64,000 bases of DNA from Raphanus sativus (taxonomy: Eukaryota > Streptophyta > Magnoliopsida > Brassicales > Brassicaceae), in assembly GCF_000801105.2 (NCBI RefSeq), contig NC_079519.1:4896668-4960667 (forward strand). Direction: 5' to 3'. Position 1 is the first letter of the stretch. Each line of letters begins with the position of its first letter. A program made the position numbers and the translations under genes. The notes under the pieces were generated by a model. That model searched no databases. It had not been told where the DNA came from and was given only the letters and a program-made list of their open reading frames with translations. Shown here one piece after another: positions 12,822 through 25,714 of this stretch.

Positions 12822-12910
12822 TTTTGCCTTTAATTAGACTTTGGATCTTTAACAGTTGGCTCATGAACATTTATAGAACTTTACAAACATAAAATGACTA
12901 CTCTGTAATT

Positions 12911-13301
12911 GGGAAAATGGCCAATTAATTCCTCAAGTATTTAAAATTAACAATTTTATTCTCCAACTATTGAGTACGCAAAATAATTCCTCAACTCCTA
13001 ATTGACTTAACAAAATTAAACTCATTATTAGTCCACGTTTAATAATTAACAGAGAACGTTAATCGATTGTTTTGCCCTCTTTTAAGTCATCTTCCCTAAG
13101 TCTCTTTCAAATAAAATTGTTTTACTCTAGTTTATCAAATTGTTTTGCTCTCTTTTAATCAAATTGAATTTAGGCTTAGAGTTTATTGTGTTTTTTTTTC
13201 GTCACAGAAACAAACAAGAGAGTAAGAGACGACGGGGAACAGAAAAGGGAGTGAGAGAGAGAGCAGAAACGAAGAGAAAGATAGAGATGAAGAGAGACTG
13301 C

Positions 13302-13336
<35 letters not shown>

Positions 13337-13906
13337 GAAGAAGATGAAAGAGAAAAAGAGAAGAGAGTGAGAGAGAGGGAGACAGAAACAGAAACAAAGA
13401 AGGAGAGAGACTGCAGGAGAGAGAGAGACTGTTGGAATTGAAGAAGTGTCCAATGAGTCACGTAGAAAAAGAACGAAGAAGAAGAAGCTTGGAGCGCGAG
13501 AAACGGAGGAAAAAGAAGAAGAGTGTTTTTTGTATAAATATGTGTGTGCAATGTTTGTAAAAGGTATCCTTGAGATCAATATAAAAATGTAGCATCAAAG
13601 TATTCTCTCTTCTCTACAATAAGAAAACAAATGTGAGAGACTGAGTGTGCTTGTGTGTTATGATAATATACACAAGTAGAAACAAAATGAGTGATCGTGA
13701 GAACAAAACAGAGACTGAACAAAAACAGTCTCGAGTGTGAACAAGAGAGCAAAACAGAGGCTGTCCGTGAGTGGAGAGGTCAAGCCTAGATAGATGTAGT
13801 TGAACAGAGAGATGACGGAGATATAGAGAAGAGAGTGAGAGAGAAAGAAAGAGAGGGAGACATAAACAGAAACGAAGAGAGAGAGAGAGACAAAAAGAAA
13901 CTGCAG

Positions 13907-13981
<75 letters not shown>

Positions 13982-14427
13982 AATAGCAACAGCAGGAACA
14001 AGACATCAAGAACAGTTCATCTTCATCACAACAGAGTGCTAGGAGGACTGCGTATGGTAATAGAGACAATAGATAGATGAAATAAGTGCATCACAAAATT
14101 TAAAAAAAAAGTGAAAGTTGATTGATCCTTCTGAGGCTTTCGGAATTAAATTTTTTGTTGATTCATCAAGATTCACAAAATATATCTCTCTAATTGTTTT
14201 CTGAATGAATTTAGGATTCACGTTGAAAGAGACTTGGAGAAGAAGATGACTTAAAAGAGGGCAAAACAATTCATTAATGTTCTCTGATAATTATTAAAGG
14301 TAGACTAATAATGAGTTTAATTTTGTTGAGTCAATTAGGAGTTGAAGAATTATTTTGCGTACCCAATAGTTAGGAAATAAAATTGTTAATTTTAAATATC
14401 TGGGGGAATTAATTGGCCATTTTTCCC
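12911..14427. mobile_element. Long-TIR Mutator-like element with GA-satellite core
   Basis: Terminal inverted repeats of about 200 bp: the left arm from 12911 (GGGAAAATGGCCAATTAATT) is matched by the reverse complement of 14225-14427. The flanks carry a perfect 9-bp duplication TCTGTAATT (12902-12910 and 14428-14436), the Mutator target-site size. The interior (13200-13980) is almost entirely purine on the plus strand, with repeated CTGCAGG(GA)n blocks at about 13298, 13409 and 13901. No transposase was found. Confidence 0.85.
13905..13978. repeat. (GA)n microsatellite inside the Mutator-like element
   Basis: About 70 bases of uninterrupted GA/AG dinucleotides follow a CTGCAGGG motif; shorter GA tracts lie at 13303-13333 and 13413-13428. 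Confidence 0.95.
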
Positions 14428-14653
14428 TCTGTAATTGCTAAATTATAAAAATTCCAAATTAAGAATAGCCCATTTGAATCCTTTCCAAGCTAAAAAGGTA
14501 TTAGCCCTAGATAACTGATTAGTGGGCCGAATAAATCATCTAAGGCTACATACTATTTTAACTGTAGAAAGGGAATACGAACTGCAAATCCTAAATTTAT
14601 ACCAACTACTGGCTGAATTCTATAAACAAATGTCATCAGACTATAATATTTTA

Positions 14654-15505
14654 TTAGATTTTGATCCGCGCTTTCAAAGCGTGGATTTATTTTTGGTAAA
14701 GATTTTATATAATCACATTTATATAATCCGTCTTATATATGCATTTATATAACCCGTTTCATATATGTATTTTATATCCGAGTTTATTTTCGGTTAAAAC
14801 TATATTGTAAATGTATGTTTAGGTTTTTAATTGTGAATTAGATATTTTAAATATAAATCAATATACCAGTTTTATAGTTTTGATCGGTGTTTTGAAACTC
14901 GACTCGAACCTGCCGTTGAATGGGGTACCGGTTGGTAACCCGATATTTTTAATATTGTAATTTTTTTAATGATAAGACAAATTTGGTGATCATAAGTTGG
15001 AAATTTGTTTAAAATATATTTATATTTTTCAAAATTGTTTTAAATGATAATGATCGTTGTCAAAATTAATAATTTTAGAACTAACTAAAATCTTAAAAAA
15101 ATAATCGGCATGCTATTATTGAATTTAAATAACTTACCAGTCTAACCAAACTTATAACGGAACCAAACGATTTCACCGAAAATTTTAGTTATGTTCGGCA
15201 ATATTCAATCCTATTATCATTTCGAATCAGAAAATAATCAACAGTAGATGATATTAGATTTAGGAAAAAACGGTTTAAAATCAAACCATTAAATAGTTTA
15301 AAAAATGACGCAGTTTTAAATATGACCGGTTGGAAAAATACTAAAACGATGCAGTATCAAATATGGAAATAATCACAGATCGAAATTGAATTAAGAAACC
15401 GGCATAGAATGTCCACAATACCCTTAATGAATACAAAGGAAAGACTCCTTAGTAAGGGTAAAGAAGAGTAAAAATATCAATATGCTTCTGCTTTAATAGT
15501 ATAGA
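14654..15505 (-). mobile_element. Complete small non-autonomous Helitron
   Basis: Read on the minus strand, it starts at 15505 with TCTATACTATTAAAGCAGAA and ends at 14654 with a hairpin (CCACGCTTTGAAAGCGCGG) followed by ATCAAAATCTAA. It is flanked by A (5') and T (3') as Helitrons insert. 852 bp, no target duplication, no coding sequence. Confidence 0.85.
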
Positions 15506-18500
15506 TCACTTATAGAGTTATTAATTTTATAAAAATAAATCTATAATTTTCTAAATTTTATATGACATGAAGAAAATGATTTTATTAATTCATAATTTCA
15601 CAATTCCACATCTTAGATTTTTGGCTTTGTTATTTACATATTTTCCATAGTACTTTTGGTTTTTTTAGTTCCTTATGTTTTTATATATGAACGTCAGATA
15701 TAAAGCTTGATAAATTTTACTTTCACGCTTTTTTAAATTGATTAAACTAAAAATTAGTTCATTTTTTGTCTTTTTATTTATTAAATAAATAATAAATTTA
15801 AAAGTGATGCCACAAAATAGAAATGATGTTAAATCTTCTAAGACAACGCAAAATATATGAATGGAAAAACCAAAATGACTCGAAAAAGTAATAGTGAACC
15901 AGAACTGAAACTGATTAAATACCTGAATGATCTAAAACTTTAATATTTGAAGAATCTGAAATCAAATCTGACCGTACCGATATCTAAATCACAGAATATA
16001 TTTAAATATATTTAAATTTAATATCTGGAAAATATTCAGATAATTGAAATATTAAAAAATTATTAAAAAATAGTCACATGTAAATGTTTAAAAATAGCTA
16101 AAATTTTCAAAACACCAGAAATATTTACAATAACTATTTGTTATCCACCCAAATATCTAAATCTGAACCAATTTTTATGTTAATTTTAGTATTTAGTCTT
16201 ACGTAGATCAAATATATATGTTGTACATTTTTTTTTCTTTATGGATTTTAAGGATTTTAAAAATATTTGTATCTTTTTTTTGTTACATATTAAAATGGAC
16301 ATCTAAACTTAAATTAAGCCCGTAATAATCCGAATGAAAGCCGAATCAAAATTTATAAATATCTGAATATGACTAAAATGTTTAGCTTCGAAAATCTAAG
16401 CCCAGATAGACCATACCAAACTAAAATAGATACATGAATATTCACCCCTAAATCTTTCTTACAACAATGCACCAAAGCCATAATTGGTTTACTAAATTGT
16501 CTTAGATAGTGTTTATATATAGATAATTATTAGTTTATATATAATATTTCCTATTTTGTCAAATACATTACCTTATATAAATTATAAAATTTATTATGTT
16601 TTATAATTTCTTAAATATCAGTTTATAGAGTTTTATTCTACTTGGAGAAATTTTTATTTTCTTTAACTTCAAACATTTTCTATCTTTTTTTACTATCTAT
16701 AAATCATTACTAAATTTAAATGAAGATTTCACCAAACCGGCGAAAGAATAAACCTTGAGTCGATGGCTATAGTGCGATAAACAATATCTTCCAAAAGTTA
16801 AAGGATACATCATTTTTCTATCTATAAATTAAAAATACCTTAACAAAAAAGTATTATAAAACTAAATCAGAAAATTACATAGATTATAACTTTATCAACT
16901 TTTCAAATTGAAGCTTCAAATGGTAACTTTTTACACGCACTGCTCCATAGTTAATAGTAACAAAAAAAATTATATATACATATATTTATACGTTTATATG
17001 TTTTTGTTACTACTAAAACTACACCGTATTATTTCTTATCACCTTTTAGAATTCTTCAGATTAAAACTAATGTTTAGCATTTGACTAGTTCGTCTTAAAC
17101 AAAAACGGGAGTGGCTTTGACTTTACTTTGTAACTGTGAACATATCTATAATTATCTAACGTGTAATTATCTAACGTGTTTAGCATTTGACTAGTTCGTC
17201 ATAATACCATGCCGTACAAGAAAATCAAAAATCTATTTTGACTTTTTTTCTGACAATCCGGTAAATTGAGGTTTAACTGACTACTCTTTTAGAGGTCTGT
17301 TTACCAGCATCGAAAAAAACCTGTTGTTTTCAATAGGAATTATATATCTTTGTAGACTGATCATACAACAAACAGATAAATCTGAATTTGGTATGTTTGG
17401 AATCTAAAAGCTTAACACATTTTCAAACCCGTCTATTTGACTTCTTTATCGGATATAGTAAAACAAAACACTGTAGCAGCCTGCGACGAATGTGTGACTC
17501 GGCAAAGTATGGTAGCATACGTTAATTACGTTACGACTTACGAACTCAGTGACTGCACGACAATATCGTATAAAATACGTTAGATAATTTCAACGACAAC
17601 TATATATATTTAGCAGGCAAATTATATTGATTTTTAAGGTACGATAAAAGTATCCAAATCTCCAGTTTATGTGACGTTGCATGCAGTGGACAGAAATTAA
17701 ATATATAACTTTGGAATTTTTGATTTGACATAGCGAACAATTTTCAAAACTTTTGTGAAAATAACTTGTTTCGACTTTAGGATATGCCTATTCTATTTTG
17801 TCACTTACACGTAAACATGTCTCTACAAATGTAGAACGATTCTCCGCGATTAATTTGAATAACTCGGTTTTTACTTTTTAAATACGTTCATTTCACGGTG
17901 TCTAGGACGACATCCGGCACGTAAAGAACCATGTTTTCCATATGATCTCAGGCACATATCATGGACACTTATTTTATTTTTGGGTTAATTGTACTTCTTA
18001 AAACAAAATATCAACAATAGCTCGAAGTTTATAATATACTTATGTCTAATGGTTTTTAAATTTCCAAGAAACGTTTAGCTAAGAAATTTACAATTAAATA
18101 CACAAAGTGGGCTGGTGGACTAAGTTTTATGATAAAACATACTATAATTTAGAGAGAAAAAAATTACTTATCATAACAAAAAAAAAAGGATCACGGATCT
18201 TTATTCTTTACATTTGACTGCAAAATTAATAATTTTGTAAGTTCAAACAAACACAATATAAAATTAAGACACATTAGCTAATTTAACTATGTGGCCTTTC
18301 ATTCCATTTTTTTTTGTAACTGAAAAAAAAATGAGCATATTCTTTTCACATGAACTGGATATCTAATGAGTAAAAATGAGCATATCCTTTTTAGGTTTAT
18401 CCTAATTGTAATTATATACGTTTACGACGATTCACAACAATGTTATTCAAAAATATAATGTAGTTCTTGCTTATTATAAATAAAATTAATTTGTTGATGT

Positions 18501-19036
18501 CAGAAAAAGAATTGTTATTCATTTTTGGTACACTTGTAAAAATTCAATCAAACTGAAAAAAAAATCCCAAAAGAGAAAACAAATAAATCATGAACATGAG
18601 TTACACACGTTGTTATAAAAATATTTGCTCGATTTATAACAATTAAAATCAATACTATTAATTTTGAAACATGACCAGTTGATATGTGTTAGGTCCACTT
18701 TATTTTATAACTGCATCTATATAGCATAACTATCTTCTAATTATTGATATATTTTTAGTGTATATCTATTATGTAACTGCATTTAACTAACCACCTCTTA
18801 ATACCACCTGGAATAGCCAAACTGCACTTAAATATAACGTGATATATCTTTTTACTCCATAATTATAGTAACTTCAATGCTTATCTCAAGAAAATAGTAT
18901 TACATATATGCTTTTCTTTATTCAAAATGGTAATATATATTTTTGTATTTTTTCGGTTGATGTAGTGCGTGTGATTAAGTTTTTGTAGTGCCGCAAAACT
19001 TTTTTATAGTTTGTGTTCCTAACTGGTTATAATATA

Positions 19037-19083
<47 letters not shown>

Positions 19084-19663
19084 CATATTTTTTTTAAAAG
19101 TACTCAAAATTAATCGAGCAATGTCTAATTTTATATAGTAAACTGTTGACTTTATATATTTATACAAATATGATGGTGGATAAAGTTTATCCTATTTAAC
19201 CTATTTAGTAGAATATAAAATCATGCACAAGTACAAAATTCAACCTATTTAGCATAAACAAATATATAAAGAAAAAGATTTTACATGCATCTCCTCATTT
19301 TGTAAACTATATCTTATTAAAGTTTCAAATGATATTGTAAGTAATCAAAAACATCTACTAAAATATTTTACAACCATATTTATTGGTTTAACCGCAGATC
19401 TTGATCGAGTATGAAAATTATATCTAATTCGTTTATAAACTACATATATACTCCACCAAAAAGAATTAATGTGTGAAATGGTTATGAATAGTTATGCAGC
19501 ATCACAAATTTAATACAATTATCAAAATCTATTACTAATAATTAATTAAAAAATTACACAAATACGATTACAAAGAAAAAAACATATATGATAATTAAAT
19601 TTGTTTAAAAAAATGTAAAACAAAAATATATCTGCCCATTTAAAAACGGATCATAATCACAAC
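15506..19663. other. AT-rich intergenic DNA without recognised genes
   Basis: About 4 kb, mostly very AT-rich with stops in all frames. A direct repeat GTTTAGCATTTGACTAGTTCGTC occurs at about 17071 and 17178. A (TA)n microsatellite spans about 19035-19079. No gene or RNA is recognised. Confidence 0.5.
19029..19080. repeat. (TA)n microsatellite
   Basis: Continuous alternating T and A for about 50 bases. Confidence 0.95.
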
Positions 19664-19867
19664 AATACTATTAAAACAGGAACATCACCTATTGATATAT
19701 GTATGGTAACTATTTTAATACAATTATTAAAACATCTTACTAATCATTTAAAAGTAATATAATATAAAACACAAATATAATTAAAAATACAAATATAAAA
19801 TTTAAATTTCTAGAAAAATGTAAAACAAAAAATAAACCCGCCCTTTTAAGGGCAGGTCAAAATCTAA
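19664..19867 (+). mobile_element. Short Helitron remnant with clear 3' end
   Basis: The 3' end has the hairpin CCCGCCCTTTTAAGGGC-GG followed by TCAAAATCTAA and T. The left side, AATACTATTAAAACAGGAAC, resembles a decayed Helitron 5' end. A second, weaker 3'-end-like hairpin lies at about 19634-19655. Confidence 0.6.
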
Positions 19868-20490
19868 TAAACACATTAAAAGCTTGAAGCAGCATTTGTC
19901 AAAAAAAAGAAGAAGCTTGAAGCAGCATTATACACCACAAAAAATGAACTCAACTTCTTAGGTAAGGAGGCGGCTGGGCCAGATGCATGATGAATATTTT
20001 AAAACAGATAGAGAAACAGAAGACGTGAGTATAATAGTATTAAACCAAAACCTTTTCAAAAAAGGTATAATATTAAAAAATTCAATATATTGATTTCCTT
20101 TAAGTCAAATTATTTTGCAAAAAATGATCATGAGATCTCTACATTTTATTGTCAAAAAAATATAGATATTATTTACTCTAATCATCAATATTTCAGTTCA
20201 TTTTCACTGAACGCTTCACATAAAAATGGGTTATATTTAGAGAACAAAATGAAGATATTCTTATCACTCTAATCTGATTATATACATATATATATGTTTG
20301 GTCCAACAATATACACAATGGTTCGAAACAACTTCGTCCATCCCCAACAATATACACAATGATTTATACTTTATGCAATGTTTCTTGGAAATTGCTGCCC
20401 TTTTTCAAAAAAATATGTTTTTTGGAAATTTAATGGTAATTTCATTACCGTTAAGTGTTACCTAAGTGTGTCTCTTCCTCCAACTAAAAC
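19868..20490. other. Intergenic DNA upstream of TIR-NBS gene B
   Basis: No gene seen. The duplicated phrase CAACAATATACACAATG occurs at about 20304 and 20345. Confidence 0.4.
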
Positions 20491-20497
20491 TATAAAT
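20491..20497 (+). promoter_or_regulatory. Probable TATA box of gene B
   Basis: TATAAAT lies 105 bases before the ATG of gene B, a usual spacing for a plant core promoter with a short leader. Confidence 0.5.
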
Positions 20498-20601
20498 TCA
20501 TAGCTCCTTTTGTCTAACTCGCACACTCAAAAAAGGTTCATTTAAAAGAAAAAAATATTTTTTTTTTGTAAACTGGCATTAGAAAAGAAAAAGAATATAA
20601 G

Positions 20602-22047
20602 ATGAACAAAATCTTGAAAAAAATATCGTGCTTTAAGACAAAAGTTAAATCTTCATTGCGACTACTCGAATCAAAGTCATCACTCTCTTCTTCATCTTCT
20701 TCCTCTTTCACTCCTCAGAGATACGACGTCTTTCTAAGCTTCAGAGGCCCAGATACTCGCAAGAACCTCGTCAGTTTTCTCTACAAGGAGCTAGTGGAGA
20801 AAGAGATTCGAACTTTCAAAGACGACAAGGAGTTGGAGAGAGGCCGTCAGATTTCACCGGAGCTTCTCCAAGCCATCAAAGGGTCAGAAATCGCCGTCGT
20901 GGTTGTCTCTAAGACTTACTCAGCTTCCAAATGGTGTCTTGAAGAGCTCGTGAAGATCTTGAGACTCGAGAAGAAGGGTTTGATCAAAGTGCTGCCTATT
21001 TTCTACGAGGTTGATCCTTCTGACGTGAGGAGACAGATCGGAGCAGTCGCAAAACACTTCAAGAAACACGAGAAGAGAGAAAGCAGAGAGAAGGTCGAAA
21101 CGTGGAGGGAGGCGTTGACTTATTTGGCTGATATCTCTGGTGAATGTTCAAAGAACTGGTAAGATATGTTTCCATTTTTGATGGTTCTTCTTCTTGATTG
21201 AGTACTTGATTACTCTGTTTTGCTCTGTTTTTACTCTGTTTTGCTCTGTTTTTTACTCTGTTTGCTTTGTTGTTTACTCTGTTTTTTCAGGGAAGATGAC
21301 TCAAAGATGGTCGATGGAATCACGGAAAGAATATCAAAGATGTTGTTCTCCGTAACATCAAAAAATGCTAACAACCTAATTGGTATCGTCGAACACATGA
21401 ACGAGCTGTATCCACGGTTGGATCTAAACTCAAACGAAGGTGTTCGAGTCATTGGGATATGGGGAAGAGGAAGCATGGGAAGATCAGCACTCGCGAGACA
21501 CGTTTGCGAAAACATCTCTCATAACTTTGAAGCTCATTGCTTTCTCGAAGACGTGAGGAGGATATCACAACATTGCCGCAAATCTCATATACGAGAAGAG
21601 CTTCTTTCAAAGATGCAAGGAGATGGGTTGAACATAAAGAGCTCTCATAGGTGTCTTAAGGCGATTAAAGCAAGGCTCAAGAACAAGAAGGTTCTGCTTG
21701 TAGCTAACGACGTGGACAAGATCGAACAGTTAGAAGCGCTTGGTGAGGACTTCAGCTGGTTTGGTCCAGGGAGCAGAGTCGTCATAACCACACAAGATAG
21801 ACAATTGCTTAGTTCATGGGGTGTGAAGAGTGTCTATGAAGTTGAGTTCTTGAAATGCTACGAAGTTCGAAAGCTCTTTAGGTCAGAAGCATTCAAACAG
21901 AGAGAGGATCATGTTGGTTTGGAGCAGTCTACATATCAACACATGAACTTTCTTGGTATTAATTTCTTTTTGAAATGTTTGGTGGCTTTGTTATGGGACA
22001 GAGGTCAGCTTAGGGACAGACTAAGTTCAATAATATATGGTCGTTAG
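20602..22047 (+). CDS. TIR-NBS (TN) protein, gene B; intact TIR, degenerate NBS
   Basis: Exons 20602-21158 and 21291-22047 join within a Trp codon and encode 437 residues. A basic, Ser-rich leader of ~40 residues precedes a well-conserved TIR domain ([14 protein letters not shown] to ~185) with SKWCLEEL carrying the catalytic Glu, and [14 protein letters not shown]. The NBS region has GRGSMGRSA where the P-loop GxxxxGKT is expected, so the ATP-binding Lys is Arg (residue ~250), and kinase 2 reads [11 protein letters not shown] with Asn for the first Asp. [16 protein letters not shown] is good. The protein ends in a divergent post-GLPL region, with no LRRs. This matches the short TN proteins of the Arabidopsis AT1G729xx cluster. 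The TIR module looks enzymatically competent; the NBS probably does not cycle ATP. Confidence 0.9.
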
Positions 22048-22350
22048 TTATTAAGAAGAAAAAGCCAAAGCCTGTATATATACAAAGTGTAGATTCAGGT
22101 CAAATAATTTGTTTTTGTTGTTGTTTATACTTTTTTTTAATACTATTGTTTAGATTCATGAATATTAAATTGATGTGTTTGTTTGTTCTTAAATTGACTT
22201 AGTCCTCTTAATAATAGTAAAGCTATTCTTTTGAATATGGTTTTACCAGTTGTATAATGTATGTAATATTGTTCCTTTTGTAAGGAATAAAAATACAGTA
22301 TTTTTTTTTGTTTATGTCTTCTTTCTGTAAACCTAAAGAAGATTAAATCA

Positions 22351-24473
22351 AAGATTGTGTAGTAATTACTTGGTGGAAATTTTGAATAAAGCTGGATAAA
22401 CCCATCCGCCCCCCCCCCCCCTAATTAATATAAATATGAATGAATTGGATTACTTCGGAAAATTAAATCGGATCGATCGTAAGATCAACATCATTACGTA
22501 TAAAAATCACTTAAATTTCTTTAAATAGAATATTAATATTAGTGAACTAATTAAATTATTTTATAAATATCAACCAATAAAAAGACATTTGGATATAAAA
22601 CTTTCACTTTGATTATAAAAAAATATATATAAAACTTTCACAAGTTTCTAAAATACTTTCAATTTTTGTTTTAATCTCACTCTCTCTTCTCTTTTAATAT
22701 CTTCTTTATTAATCTCCTCTAAAGCTTTTTGGTAAACCTGCTCTAATAAAATGTTTGATAGTAACCGGCCTAATTAACGCCTAGACCATTTAACCAAGAT
22801 CTAAGGCTTATTAAATTTAGTTACCTTTTTAATATTTTTGTAACTTGTATCTTGAAAGTTGAAACAATTTATAAAGTATGAGGAATATCCACTTAATAAA
22901 ATCCATGCTCTTGAATAAATGTTAATGAAACATGAACTGATCCAAAACAATGACCGGACACTTAACTATTTTACGTGTACTAACCACTTGACTAATGACT
23001 TGTTTTGTACGAGTAATAAAATTTCCGACTTGTACTTGATTTATTAAAAACAAATATTTGCTATTTCAGAGTACTTGATCAAAAATGAATTACTTGTAAG
23101 TTATTTATCTTGCTCTATTAATTACTATTTACGCATACTTATGAATTTATTTACGAGTACTTATAAACTATTTACGAGTTTTTTAGAATATTAAAAAACT
23201 ACTTAATAAACAATACTCTATTAGAAATAAACATGAAAGTTTGTTTTACTTAGTCTACTTAAAATAACATGTAAATTACTTTAAAAGAAAATATTTGTTT
23301 ATATTATAGAGAAGACAAGTAAAAAAATGTATTCTCTAAACAAGTAACAAATAATAACAAATCATATAACTAAATTTTTAATATTTGTTACTATGTAATC
23401 AAAGATTGTGTAGTAATTACTTGGTGGAAATTTTAAATAAAGCTGGATAAACCCATACGCTCCCCCCCCCCATATTATATAAATATGAATGAATTGGATT
23501 ACTTTGGAAAATTAAATCGGATCGATCCTAAGATCAACACCATCACGTATAAAAATCACTTAAATTTCTTTACATAGAATATTAAAATTAGTGAACTAAT
23601 TAAATTATTTTATAAATATCACCAATAAAAAAACATTTGGATATAAAACTTTCACTTTGATTATCAAAAAAAATAATATAAAACTTTCACGAGTTTCTAA
23701 AATACTTTCAATTTTTGGTTTAATCTCACTATCTCTTCTCTTTTAATATCTTCTTTATTAATCTCCTCAAAAGCTTTTCAGTAAACCTGCTCTAATAAAA
23801 TGTTTGATAGTAACCGGCCTAATTAACGCCTAATAGTAACCGGCCTAATTAACGCCTAGACCATTTAACCAAGATCTAAGGCTTATTAAATTTAGTTACC
23901 TTTTTAATATTTTTGTAACTTGTATCTTGAAAGTGGAAACCTTTTTTTAAAGTATGAGGAATATCCACTTAATAAAATCCATGCTCTTGAATAAATGTTA
24001 ATGAAACATGAACTGATCTAAAACAATGACCGGACACTTAACTATTTTGCGTGTACTAACCACTTGACTAATGATTTGTTTTGTACGAGTAATAAAATTT
24101 CCAACTTGTACTTGATTTGTTAAAAACAAATATTTGCTATTTCGAGTACTTAATCAAAAATGAATTGCTTGTAAATTATTTATCTTGCTCTATTAATTAC
24201 TATTTACGCATACTTATGAATTTATTTACGAGTACTTATAAACTATTTACGAGTTTTTTTAGAATATTTAAAAACTACTTAATAAATATACTCTATTAGA
24301 AATAAACATGAAAGTTTGTTTTATTTAGTCTACTTAAAATAAAATGTGAATTACTTTAAAACAAAATATTTGTTTATATTATAGAGAAGACAAGTAAAAA
24401 ATGTATTCTCTAAACAAGTAACAAGTAATAACAAATCATATAACTAAATTTTTAATATTTGTTACTATGTAAT
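22351..24473. repeat. Tandem duplication of ~1.05 kb
   Basis: Unit 1 (22351-23399) and unit 2 (23400-24473) both start CAAAGATTGTGTAGTAATTA and end TTTGTTACTATGTAAT, with high identity throughout. Each has a poly-C run (about 22409 and 23463). Unit 2 carries an extra ~25-bp internal duplication of TAGTAACCGGCCTAATTAA (23808-23857). No coding sequence is seen in either copy. Confidence 0.9.
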
Positions 24474-25714
24474 ACTTGATTAGATGACGACAAGTATTTA
24501 AAACTCAAAATTGATATGAAATAAGTAACAAGTATAAGAAGAATAATGAATACTTATGTCAAATCCTAAATGTAAGTAAAAGAAAAAATAAATATGACAA
24601 GTAATTAATAGATCATATAATAACTAGCAAGTAATAGGAAAAATAACGAGACGTAACAAATCAAGTACTAAAAATAATAATGATATTTGATACTTAATTT
24701 GGTCTTGCAAGTAATAAAAATTGTTGATTTGTTACTTGCCTTGACAACACCGAATACTTGAATTTTTAAGGTGGATACAAGTCAAGTAGCGATTTTAAGG
24801 CGAGTAATGAGTAATTATGTCATCCCTAAACTTTATCAACCAAATGGGAGAAAATGTTAATTATGTCCTAATTCGAACACATTTATTTTAAAGGAAACCG
24901 ATAAAATAGAATATTCCATCCGTTTCAAATTAATCCACGTTTTAGAAAAGATATTGTTTCAAAAATGTATTTTTGTATTTTTAATGCAAATTTTAATAGA
25001 TAATAATGATAAATTGTAGATTTTAAGAAAATTTATTGTATTTACTAAATTTTAATTGATTGAAAGTTATTGAAAAAAATAATTACAAAATATATATATT
25101 GAATATTAAGATTTAATGTGTTTTATTGATAACTGTGAAAAATCCAAAACATGGATTAATTTGAAGCAGAGGAGTATCTGGTTCTATTTTATATGTCTAC
25201 TAGTAATTAATTCCTCTGATTAGTTTTGTGGTTATGGTTTAATCTCATCCCGGATAGGTGTGGCAGCAGTTACACGTCACAATACCATTAATATTCCCAT
25301 TTCGATTAAATTTCTGATTTTCTCATCATCTTCTTGGAAAAGAAAAGGAATTATGCATCGTTACAAAATAAACAACGTGCTATTTGTTATAACTGTTTAT
25401 GATTGTATACCACTCCAATCTCTTGTGCACTATATCTCTAATGTGAAAAGAAATGTTAGTTATTAAATTATATCTGGGTTGCTTCTGTACACCTTCGTTT
25501 ATCTATATTACTTTCTCAATAATCTTCAATAACTATTATAATGTCACCTATATGTCTTACTTGCACATAAAAAATGGATACAAAGTCGCACCATGTGAAT
25601 TGAAACAAAAAACTAGGCACGTATTCTATACTGTAGTACAGTGTGAATCACTGTTCTTAATATCGGTTGCTTAAGTGCATAATGCATCTAGGCTGCCAAA
25701 GAAACCCAACGCCC
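24474..25714. other. AT-rich intergenic DNA
   Basis: No gene recognised. Sequence near 24920-25175 (TCCATCCGTTTCAAATTAAT to GGATTAATTTGAAGCAGAGG) resembles a small inverted-repeat MITE: the ends are roughly inverted copies. Confidence 0.4.

Noticed and set aside
13183..14001. Several minus-strand open frames of 70-150 codons
   Set aside because: They are runs of SLSLSL produced by the CT strand of GA repeats inside a Mutator-like element; no start context, domains or splice signals.
24920..25175. Definite MITE
   Set aside because: The ends look inverted, but no convincing target duplication could be read, so it is only mentioned in the intergenic note.
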